Of a DNA stretch of 64,000 nucleotides, positions 46,171-55,300 are shown piece by piece (the stretch's first letter is position 1; each line of letters begins with the position of its first letter). The notes beneath the pieces are model-generated. The model was not told where the DNA came from. It worked only from the letters and a program-made list of their open reading frames with translations, and did not search any database. The stretch lies in assembly GCF_030409835.1 (NCBI RefSeq), contig NZ_JAUFQO010000004.1:1-64000 (forward strand). The letters run 5' to 3'. The DNA is from Lutimonas halocynthiae (GTDB lineage Bacteria; Bacteroidota; Bacteroidia; Flavobacteriales; Flavobacteriaceae). The position numbers and the translations under genes were made by a program.

Positions 46171-47544
46171 TTAGCTTCTTCTATCGTCAAGATCATCACT
46201 AATACCCTTCATATAATTATCACTCAATTTGTACTTTATTAAAAATAGAGCTGATAGCACTGCTCCAGCTGCGGGATATATGGTAATCATTAAGCGAATA
46301 CCCTCCAAAGATTCCAGGGTCTGTTCGGCATTAGCTTCAAATCCATAGGCTGACAATAACCAACCCGTAATGGCACCTCCTAAAGTCCAACCCATTTTTT
46401 GAGACATAGAAGAAGATGAAAAAACAAGACCAGTTGCTCTTCTTCCTGTTTTCCATTCTGAATAATCAGCAATATCTGCGTACATAGACCAAATCAACGG
46501 CAGCACGATTCCAGAACACACTCCCATAATTATATTCAATCCAAAAATAACTCCAATGGAATTTGGATCTACAAAATAGAATAACACACTGAATATAGCA
46601 GCGATTAACATGGCAGCCATAAAGACCGTTTTTTTACCAAATTTTGCGGAAGCAGGCTTTGCCAATAAAACACCCACCAGATTTGTAACCAACCACAGCG
46701 TCATATAAGCCCCTGCCAATTTATCCCACTGGACCTCTCCAAAGTAGGCCAAAGTCTGGTCTTTTACGAAATATTTAAAGTAATACATAATACTTCCATC
46801 TCTCAATGAATTAAAGATCAATACCGCAATTCCAGCGCCCAGCATAATAAACCACTGGCCATTTTTCGCCAAATCTTTAAGATCCTTTTTAATAGATGTT
46901 TTTTGCTCAAGAGGCTTTACCCGCTCTTTGGTCCATAAAAAAGTCATTATAAAAAAGAACGCGGCAAGCACCGCATAAATACCAACGGTATACTGATAAC
47001 TCTGTGCATCATTTGCCCCCGAGTTTCTAAAATAATCTAATAAATAAGGTACCGTTGCAGTCATAAAAATACCTCCGGAATAAGCGCCAATAAATCTAAA
47101 TGAGGCTAAGGATGTTCTTTCTTTTGTATCAGATGTCATGACCCCCATCAATGAAGAATAAGGAACGTTGATAGCCGTATAAACCATCATCATCATGGTA
47201 TAGGTAACATAGGCATACAGCAGTTTGCCGGAAGGTCCAAAATCAGGTGAAGAAAAAGTCAATACCCCAATAATACCGAAGGGTATGGCCACCCATAAAA
47301 GGTAGGGTCTGAATTTACCCATACTTGTTCTGGTTCTATCAGAAATGATACCCATAATAGGGTCATTCAAACCATCCCAAAGCCTTGTCAGCAAAAACAT
47401 GGTTCCAACAGATGCCGGTGATATTTCAACAACGTCCGTATAATATATCATGAGGAACATGGAGAATAGCTTCCAAAACATTGAGGAGGCAAAATCCCCA
47501 AAACCATAACCTATTTTTTCTTTTAATTTAATTTGTTCATTCAT
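46171..47544 (-). CDS. GPH-family sugar:cation symporter (MFS), probable mannobiose transporter
   Basis: This 457-residue inner-membrane protein has about 12 membrane segments and the glycoside-pentoside-hexuronide signature LLTRLWDGLNDPIMGIISDRT near residues 49-69. By position it should import mannobiose or short mannosides made by GH26 and GH5. Its ATG overlaps the stop of the epimerase gene (ATGA), so the two are translationally coupled. In Bacteroides fragilis a comparable transporter sits with the same epimerase and phosphorylase. Confidence 0.87.
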   Translation of the reverse strand: MNEQIKLKEKIGYGFGDFASSMFWKLFSMFLMIYYTDVVEISPASVGTMFLLTRLWDGLNDPIMGIISDRTRTSMGKFRPYLLWVAIPFGIIGVLTFSSPDFGPSGKLLYAYVTYTMMMMVYTAINVPYSSLMGVMTSDTKERTSLASFRFIGAYSGGIFMTATVPYLLDYFRNSGANDAQSYQYTVGIYAVLAAFFFIMTFLWTKERVKPLEQKTSIKKDLKDLAKNGQWFIMLGAGIAVLIFNSLRDGSIMYYFKYFVKDQTLAYFGEVQWDKLAGAYMTLWLVTNLVGVLLAKPASAKFGKKTVFMAAMLIAAIFSVLFYFVDPNSIGVIFGLNIIMGVCSGIVLPLIWSMYADIADYSEWKTGRRATGLVFSSSSMSQKMGWTLGGAITGWLLSAYGFEANAEQTLESLEGIRLMITIYPAAGAVLSALFLIKYKLSDNYMKGISDDLDDRRS

Positions 47545-48776
47545 GATTTATCTGTCATTTTATCAATTCGTTCTATTAATTCCATTAATGCCCTCCCATT
47601 GTGATAAGGACATTTCCAAAACCCTAATTTATCCTCGGTGCTAATCGGAATATTAGCTGCATTTACACGCCAAAACCATTCGCCGTTTTCTCTGTCGATC
47701 ATATAATTCTTTATAAAACTCCAAAGCATTTCAACGTGCATCAGGTAATCTAAATCTTGATTATTTTCAAAAGCATCCATAAAGCCTACCATGGCTTCTG
47801 CCTGAGGCCACCAATGTTTGTCGGTATCTAGAGTATCACCCTTTTTATCATTAAAAACTGAACCATCTGTATCTAGCCCTTCAGCCAAAGTAGCTTTGAC
47901 TAATTCATTGGTGATTTTATAAATTTCTTTATCAAGAACACCTTGATTAATCACCATACTGGCCTCGTTCATAAGCCAGGCAGCTTCTATATCATGACCA
48001 AAAGATACTTCTTCAAATTGAGAGTTCCATTCCAGATCAAAGAAGAGTTGCAAATGATGACTGTCATGGTTATAAATTTTATCTGAGAATAATTTCAATA
48101 GAGATGCTATCGATTTTTTAAGATTTTGATCAGGCCACACCCTAAATAAATTTGTGTAGGGTTCTAAAATATGCAAATGGGTATTCATTGTTTTAGGAGC
48201 GTTCAAATCTTTTTCACTAAGGCGCATATCTTCTATAGCGTGCCAGTTTTCTGTCAGTGCCTCCACATAACCTCCGTGTTCTGGTTCCAAAAAATTCATT
48301 TCTAAAATAGCATAGAGATCTTTTGCCAATTTCAAACTTTCTTCTGCTCCTGATGCTCGATAGTATTCAGAAAAAGCGTAGATTCCAAAACCTTGTACAT
48401 AGGCTTGTTTCTTTTTATCTACGGGGTTTCCGAGATAATCTAACTCCCAGAAAAGCCCTCCAAATTCTTTATCCCAAAAATAATCCTTAATGTATGTATA
48501 CGCCCTTTTTGCTAGCGGCCCATACCGCTCATCTTTGGTGGTTCTATAGGCCGAAGAAAAGGCCCAAAGAATTCTGGTATTCAAAATGCAACCCTTATTT
48601 GCCCTAGTATTAATATGGCCATAATGATCTATGTTTCCTGCAAAACCACCATGAGTTGCATCCAGGCCCTGACTTGACCAAAAGTCAAGCAAGCTTACTA
48701 ATTCTTCCGAAAATTCATTCTTTATACGAAGTAAACGTCCTGTTATATTTTCATCTAAAATAGATTCTGTAGCCAT
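47541..48776 (-). CDS. AGE-family 2-epimerase, probable mannobiose 2-epimerase
   Basis: This is a 411-residue (alpha/alpha)6-barrel epimerase of the N-acylglucosamine/cellobiose 2-epimerase family. Catalytic His regions are FGHDIEAAW and KHWWPQAEAM, and YHNGRALMELIERI is at the end. No signal peptide is seen, so it is cytoplasmic. Next to a GH130 mannosylglucose phosphorylase it should convert beta-1,4-mannobiose to 4-O-beta-mannosyl-glucose. It starts 27 bp after the GH130 gene and overlaps the symporter gene by 4 bp. Cellobiose 2-epimerase activity is also possible. Confidence 0.87.
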   Translation of the reverse strand: MATESILDENITGRLLRIKNEFSEELVSLLDFWSSQGLDATHGGFAGNIDHYGHINTRANKGCILNTRILWAFSSAYRTTKDERYGPLAKRAYTYIKDYFWDKEFGGLFWELDYLGNPVDKKKQAYVQGFGIYAFSEYYRASGAEESLKLAKDLYAILEMNFLEPEHGGYVEALTENWHAIEDMRLSEKDLNAPKTMNTHLHILEPYTNLFRVWPDQNLKKSIASLLKLFSDKIYNHDSHHLQLFFDLEWNSQFEEVSFGHDIEAAWLMNEASMVINQGVLDKEIYKITNELVKATLAEGLDTDGSVFNDKKGDTLDTDKHWWPQAEAMVGFMDAFENNQDLDYLMHVEMLWSFIKNYMIDRENGEWFWRVNAANIPISTEDKLGFWKCPYHNGRALMELIERIDKMTDKS

Positions 48777-48803
48777 GCCTGATACCTAAATTAGTGTATA
48801 GTT

Positions 48804-49979
48804 CTATAATGATTCATTCTTATCAATTAATTTGTTGATGGTCTCAACAGATAAATGAGAATAGAGGTTGTCTTGAGGAGAATTGATACAATAATCAACC
48901 AATCTGTCAATGCTTGACGTGGCAACGTGCATTCTTGTATCTGAGGAGGCGTAATAAATAAAAACCTTTCCATCTTCATCCTGAATCCAGCCATTTGAAA
49001 ACACCACATTTGACACATCTCCTATGCGCTCTTCCTTTAAAGGAGCAATCAAATGTCCGTGTGGTTTATGTGTGACCCTCCATGGTTTATCCAGATCAGT
49101 CATAAACATATATAAGGTATACCTTAAACCAGCCGCTGTATTTCTCACTCCATGGGCCAAATGCAACCATCCTTTATCTGTTCTAAAAGGAGCCGGCCCA
49201 AGGCCATTCTTCACTTCATAGATGGTGTGGTAGGTTTTAGCATCAACAATAATTTCTTCTTTTACTTCAGGGTTTTCTATGGTCTCAGAAAGTCCAAAAC
49301 CAACTCCCCCTCCTTTACCTGTGTCAATAAAACCGTCTTGTGGTCGGGTAAAAAAAGCATACTTCCCTTCGATTAAATGAGGGAACAATACTACGTTTCT
49401 TTGTTGCCCTGTAGTTGAGATTAAATCTGGCAACCTTTCCCATGACTTTAAATCTTTGGATCTAACAATACCGGCTTCTGCCTTGGCAGTTGAAGTATCC
49501 CCTTCAGGAGCAGATGTATCTTTTCTCTCAGTGCAAAAAACACCATAAATCCAACCATCATCGTGTTGGGTTAATCGCATGTCATACACATTCGTGTCCC
49601 AATTGTCAGTTTGAGGAATGCTTATGGGGCGTTTCCAAAACCTGAAATTATCTATACCATTATCGCTTTCAGCTATAGCGAAAAAAGACTTCCTGTCATT
49701 TCCTTCAACACGTGCCACCAATAAATATTTGCCATTCAATTTAATGGCTCCTGAATTGAAAGTTGCATTGTATCCTATTCTTTCCATAAAAAAAGGATTG
49801 GTATCAGAATTAAAGTCAAAACGCCATTCTAATGGAATATGATCTCTTGTTAAAATCGGTTGTTCATACCTTTCATAGATTCCATTAGTGCTAAATACCG
49901 CTGTATTTGATTTGCTTAAAAATTCCTGATGCGCTTTAAAAATTCTGGCCCGCCTTTCTTTAAAAATTGTTTGATCCAT
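48804..49979 (-). CDS. GH130 4-O-beta-D-mannosyl-D-glucose phosphorylase
   Basis: This 391-residue five-bladed propeller enzyme splits mannosyl-glucose with phosphate to mannose-1-phosphate and glucose. The catalytic Asp is in NVYDMRLT (D133), as in the B. fragilis enzyme. Phosphate-binding Arg/His regions are QQRNVVLFP and GHLIAPL. It has no signal peptide and is cytoplasmic. It starts 29 bp after the GH26 gene and is followed by the epimerase that makes its substrate. Confidence 0.9.
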   Translation of the reverse strand: MDQTIFKERRARIFKAHQEFLSKSNTAVFSTNGIYERYEQPILTRDHIPLEWRFDFNSDTNPFFMERIGYNATFNSGAIKLNGKYLLVARVEGNDRKSFFAIAESDNGIDNFRFWKRPISIPQTDNWDTNVYDMRLTQHDDGWIYGVFCTERKDTSAPEGDTSTAKAEAGIVRSKDLKSWERLPDLISTTGQQRNVVLFPHLIEGKYAFFTRPQDGFIDTGKGGGVGFGLSETIENPEVKEEIIVDAKTYHTIYEVKNGLGPAPFRTDKGWLHLAHGVRNTAAGLRYTLYMFMTDLDKPWRVTHKPHGHLIAPLKEERIGDVSNVVFSNGWIQDEDGKVFIYYASSDTRMHVATSSIDRLVDYCINSPQDNLYSHLSVETINKLIDKNESL

Positions 49980-50008
49980 TGTAAATAATATTATTTTCTC
50001 AAGTGATG

Positions 50009-51115
50009 CTATTGTAATGAATTGAAATCTTCTAATAATAAAATGTGAGGATCACTGAGCAATTCCTTGGCGTCAGCCTCTCCTTTTTGACCTGGGTAAG
50101 GAAAGAAATAATGTACATTCCCGTCATTTCTCCAGACCATCACATAGCTTATTTCTTTTGCAATAATTGGGTCCGCCAACACTTTACCTAATCTTTGGGT
50201 GTACCATTTCTCATCCGTTACATTCTCTATTCCCGTTTCCGTAAAAGCCGCAATTTTCTCCTTCTTATTGGCCAACTCAATCACGATATGTAATTTTTTA
50301 ATGGCTTGTTCAACGTCACTTTCTTGCTTCAGGTCTCCGTAATTATCGACTCCTAAGATATCTACGTATTTATCTCCAGGATACCATTGCAAATAATCAT
50401 TTTCTGAATCAAAATTTCTATCCGGAGAGTAGGCCACCAACATTTGGTCCAAACCTTTTTCCTCCTTTAAATACTGAATTGTGAATTCGAACAAGGTTTT
50501 AAACTCCTCCTTAGTGCAGCTTGCATCTCCCCACCAAAACCATGAACCATCCATTTCATGCCAGGGTCTGAAAATAAACGGGATGTCTTGCCCATTTTTA
50601 TCTTTTAACTGATTAAAAAAAGAAGCCACTTTATCCAAATGTTGTTTAAAGGCTTCATGATGAGAACCGCCTGGAATAATATGCTCCACTACTATAGCCT
50701 CTTTATCCCAAGAACTTTCGCCCTTTGTTGCCGCATAAGGATGCCAACTAAAGGTGTTAATTCCTCCCATCTGATCTCCCATAATGGTAAGATCTCGCAT
50801 GGTATCAAAAGGTACTTTATCTAAATTCACTTGATCGCCTCTTTCAATGCCACCAAGTTCCCATCCAAATAATGCTGGATAATCACCTGATACTCTTTTT
50901 ACATCTGATTCGCCCCGAATATATTCCCATCCCACACCATAAGCCAAATCATCCTGGTGACCGAAAAGTATGCCTTTGCCTTTTATCATCTGTAAATCAC
51001 TTCGCAAACTATGCTTATCTGCTGAATCATCGTTTTGCCCTCTGAAAGGTTGACTTGATAAAAAAAGGATCAATAGTAAATAGTAGCTTGTTTTGATATT
51101 GTATTTCAAAATCAT
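50009..51115 (-). CDS. GH26 endo-beta-1,4-mannanase
   Basis: This exported 368-residue clan GH-A hydrolase has a signal peptide at about 1-27 (no lipobox). The acid/base Glu is in RPWHEMDGSWFWWG and the nucleophile Glu in AAFTETGIEN. It cuts mannan or glucomannan into mannobiose and short oligomers. It is the first gene of the leftward mannan operon and is preceded by a complete promoter at 51213-51183. Confidence 0.9.
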   Translation of the reverse strand: MILKYNIKTSYYLLLILFLSSQPFRGQNDDSADKHSLRSDLQMIKGKGILFGHQDDLAYGVGWEYIRGESDVKRVSGDYPALFGWELGGIERGDQVNLDKVPFDTMRDLTIMGDQMGGINTFSWHPYAATKGESSWDKEAIVVEHIIPGGSHHEAFKQHLDKVASFFNQLKDKNGQDIPFIFRPWHEMDGSWFWWGDASCTKEEFKTLFEFTIQYLKEEKGLDQMLVAYSPDRNFDSENDYLQWYPGDKYVDILGVDNYGDLKQESDVEQAIKKLHIVIELANKKEKIAAFTETGIENVTDEKWYTQRLGKVLADPIIAKEISYVMVWRNDGNVHYFFPYPGQKGEADAKELLSDPHILLLEDFNSLQ

Positions 51116-51182
51116 AATTATAGAATGATTTGATTCAAAGCCCCTTAAATTGATTTCAAAGTGCTTTTCTCAAAATTTTATT

Positions 51183-51213
51183 CAAATTTAGACCTGAATC
51201 CCGTCGCAAACAA
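51183..51213 (-). promoter_or_regulatory. promoter of the mannan operon
   Basis: On the minus strand, TTG at 51213-51211 or at 51209-51207 precedes TAAATTTG at 51190-51183 by 20 or 16 nt. The GH26 ATG is about 68 nt downstream. The AraC regulator gene starts on the other side, so its product could bind in this 223-bp region. Confidence 0.7.
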
Positions 51214-51338
51214 GTAGTTTTACAACACAAAATAATACTATTACAACCCACTATTCTTATGCTTTTAAAATGCGTTTTTTTATAAAAAACAAAGCTTCTA
51301 ATGGAAAGGTGCACAAATCGTTTAGTATATAATTAATT

Positions 51339-52226
51339 ATGAGCGACTTAAAAGAAAATATCCATCGAGAGATCACGCCACTAAAAAAAAACGACTGTTT
51401 TTTGATATTCGATCGGAAGCGAAAAGTGTTTAATTTTCCTATACATTTCCATCCAGAATTTGAATTAAATTATATCCAAAATGCTAAAGGTGCAAGAAGA
51501 ATTGTCGGGGATCATATAGATGAAATTGCTCAAAAGGAATTGGTGTTAACCGGGCCAAACTTGTATCATGGATGGGAGAACTATAAGAATTCTGGAAAGC
51601 AAGATTTTCATGAAATAACAATTCAATTTTCAAAAGATGTTTTCGGTGAAACCCTCTTAGACAGAAATCTATTAAAGGTTGTGAAAACGCTTTTACAGAA
51701 TGCAAATCGCGGCATATTATTCTCTAAACAAACAATAGTTCAAGTAGAAAAAAAGATCCATAACTTGAGTAAAACAAACGGGTTTGACAGTTTCCTTCAA
51801 TTCCAATCCTTGCTATATGATCTGGCTATTTCAAGAGATCAGACCTATCTTACAAACATGTCTTTTCAAAATCAAAATGACTTTTACAATAGTGAACGAA
51901 TAGAGAAAGTATATGGTTTTTTAAAAGAGAACTATCACCGAAAAATTAAAATTGAAGAAGTGGCAGCATTAATTAATATGACGGTCATTTCATTCAGTAG
52001 GTTAATTAAACAAAGAACAGGAAAGTCTTTTGTGGAATTTCTGATTGAAATTAGATTAGGGTCAGCCACGAGAATGTTGATTGAGAGTAATGAAAATATC
52101 ACGACCATTTGTTACGACTGCGGATTTAATAATATTTCAAACTTCAATCGCATTTTTAAAAAATACCAAAACTGTACCCCATCAGAATTTAGAACAAGCT
52201 TCAGCGGTGTGAAGAATGTGTATTAA
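51339..52226 (+). CDS. AraC-family transcriptional regulator, probable mannan operon regulator
   Basis: This 295-residue regulator has an N-terminal cupin-like sensing domain (FPIHFHPEFELNYI at about 33-46) and a C-terminal double helix-turn-helix (about 190-290; CGFNNISNFNRIFKKYQNCTPSEFR). It is divergent from the GH26 operon, which suggests it activates that operon on binding a mannoside in the cytoplasm. A close paralog lies at 61676-62548. No exact -7 box was found upstream. Confidence 0.85.
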   Translation: MSDLKENIHREITPLKKNDCFLIFDRKRKVFNFPIHFHPEFELNYIQNAKGARRIVGDHIDEIAQKELVLTGPNLYHGWENYKNSGKQDFHEITIQFSKDVFGETLLDRNLLKVVKTLLQNANRGILFSKQTIVQVEKKIHNLSKTNGFDSFLQFQSLLYDLAISRDQTYLTNMSFQNQNDFYNSERIEKVYGFLKENYHRKIKIEEVAALINMTVISFSRLIKQRTGKSFVEFLIEIRLGSATRMLIESNENITTICYDCGFNNISNFNRIFKKYQNCTPSEFRTSFSGVKNVY

Positions 52227-52316
52227 AACGTTCAGTCCCAAACCATAAGAAATAAATTTGTATTTTAGTAAGCATTAGAAGCAATCAATTAACCTAATCT
52301 TCTTCTCTCTCTACCT

Positions 52317-55300
52317 ATGATACATTCGACTAACCTCAAATTCATGAGACATGTTGTGCTCACATTAACCTTATTATTATACCTGATTTCCAGTAATTTT
52401 TTACTTGCGCAAGAACAAATAGGCCGACCAATGGTTACGAATTACTCGTATCAGAATTATGAAGCGGCTCCAGTTAACTGGTGGGCTTTAGAAGATAAGA
52501 AAGGTAATATGTATTTTGCAAATGGTGATGGAATATTGCAATATGATGGTGTCAACTGGAAACTTGTTGAATCAACAGGAGGCGCGAGATGCATGGTTTA
52601 CGATGATAACGGAATTATGTATGCCGGAGGCCAAGGAGATCTTGGATATTTAGAACCTGATTCTAAAGGTGAAATGAAATTTATTTCACTAAAAGATAAA
52701 ATCCCAGAAGAATATCAATCATTTGGAACTGTTTGGGAGGTAGATTATTATAAAAATCGTATCATTTTCAGAACGACCAACAGACTCTACATTTGGGATG
52801 GCGATAAAATGAAAGTGATTGTTTCGGAGGATGCATTTCATGTAGGGAAGATCGTTCATGATGTTTATTATATCAGAATTTGGAATAGAGGATTGTGCTA
52901 TATGACTGAAGATGACACTTTTGAAGTGGTACCGGGAGGTGAAATGTTTGCAAATGAGAGAGTCTATTTAATCTTACCCTATGATGACCATCAAGTGCTC
53001 CTTGGTTCCAGATTAATGGGGTTCTTTTTATATGATGGAAAATCATTCAAACCTTTCAAAACAGATCTAAGTCCAGAGGTACTACAAGCTATTTATTTGC
53101 CAGGTATTGCCCTTGAAAATGGTAATTTCATCGTCAACACTTTTGCGGAGGGAACCTACCTAATAGATCATAACGGAAAACTTATCCAAAAATATACCAC
53201 AGCAAATGGACTACAAGATGGGAGTACGAGTTACGTTTATCTGGATTCAAGAGGCGTGCTTTGGATGCCTTTGTTTAATGGTATTTCAAAAGTGAACCTC
53301 AATTCTTCCATAACGGTACTTGACACAAACATGGGGCTATCTACAAAGGTGGTTTTTTCTACTTATCGATTTAAAGGGATGCTGTATTTAGGCACAAATA
53401 ATGGCGTGTTTTATTTAGATGAAAAGAATAAAGAACTGATTCTGGTTGAAGGTACTGCAGGTCAATTTGCTAATTTTTTAGAAAAAGATGGGAGGCTTTA
53501 TAGTGGTTCAGGTAGCCTTGGACTCATCGAAATTATAGGTAAATCTTTTAGAACCATTAGAAGTAATGACAATTATGATTTTAGAGTCAACTTTTTAAAA
53601 TTATCTGTTTCAGACCCAAAAAGACTATTGATTCGCACCAATGACGGCTTGGCCAGTTTTTACTTTAATGATAAATCACAGGAATTTGAGGAAGAATCAT
53701 ACATCCCTTACAGAGGAAGACGAGATATTTTAGAAAGGAAACAAGGAGGAATCTGGGTCAATTCTGATAATGACGGGGAAATAAATCTTTTATTACCTAT
53801 TATGACAGATGGGAAAATGGATTTTTCAAAATCTGATACAATCGTTTATGGTGCGGATAAAGGGCTTCCAGATTCAGATTTTGGCTTTTGGGGTTATACA
53901 GAAAATGAAATTGCTGTGATGGATAGGGACTCAAAAAGTACTTATACTTATAATTCAGAAAAAGATGTTTTCGAGAAAAAAAAGTTATACTTCGATGAAC
54001 TCATAAAATGGGAAGGAGAAAGAGGAGATGGAATTCCCTTACATACAGATCACCTCGGTCGTCGCTGGTTTAGTATAGGTCATGGAATCACTGTGGCGAC
54101 TAAAAACAATGACGATACTTACGAATTTAATACACAATCTTTTAAAGAACTAAAAAACAGGAACATCTATTCCATCTATGTCGACCCCTCCTCTACTGAA
54201 TCGAATACTATTGCTTGGTTTTCAGGTCCGGATGGAGTGGTTCGCTATGAAGGCGATCTCAAAAAAAACTTTACAGGCAAATTCGATGTCGCTATCAGAA
54301 GCGTGACAATTGCCGGGGACTCTCTTATTTATGCAGGTTCAATTGATTTTCCAGATAAATTGAAAATTACCGCTGATTTAAACTCAGTTTCTATAGACTA
54401 TGCCGCACCATTCTTTATTAGCCAAAAAGACATGCAATACAGCACTAATTTGGCTGGGCTAGATAAGGAATGGTCAGAATGGACTAAAAAGGCTACACGG
54501 GAATACATCAATTTACCTCCTGGTGATTATGACTTTAAAGTCAAAGCCAAAAATGTATTTGGTGATATAAGCGATGAAGCCATGGCTAGTTTTTCTATTA
54601 CGCCGCCTTGGTATAAAACTTTATGGGCCTACGCTCTTTATATTCTTGGGTTCATTTTACTAATCTATACCATCGTCAGGTCTAGAACAAAAATACTGGT
54701 CAACCAACAAAAGGTTCTAGAAGATAAGGTGAACCAAAGAACGGAAGAAGTTCATCAAAGACTGGATGAATTAGCAACAGTAAATGAAGTAAGCCAGGCA
54801 TTAACGCAAAAATTGGAGCTTAGTGAATTAATCCAAATGGTGGGTAACCAAATGAAAAATCTTTTTAAATCAGACATTACCTATTTGGCCTTATTGGATA
54901 CTGACAAAGAGTTTATAAATTTCCCTTACCAAGAGGGTGATGCCATGCCTCCTATGCCATACGGAGAGGGCCTTACTTCTAGTATCATTAAAACGGGAGA
55001 CTCTATGCTCATTAATCACGATACTGATATTAGCGCGACGTATGATAAAATTGGCGTGGAACAAACTGGAAAGAATGTTATGTCTTATTTAGGCGTACCT
55101 ATTCCTGTTGAAGATAACATTATTGGCGTTTTAAGTGTCCAAAGCACCAAACAGGCCAGCCGATTTACGAGTGAAGACGAAAGATTGTTGAGTACTATTG
55201 CCATTAATGTTGGAGTGGCTTTGCACAATGCTGAATTATATGAAGAAGCGAAAGAGGCCAAAGCGAAAGCTGAAGATGCCAATGAGGCGAAATCGGCCTT

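Noticed and set aside
43008-51115. Canonical Sus-type polysaccharide utilisation locus
   Set aside because: No SusC (TonB-dependent) or SusD-like gene is present in the window, so only the enzymatic and inner-membrane part of a mannan pathway is claimed.
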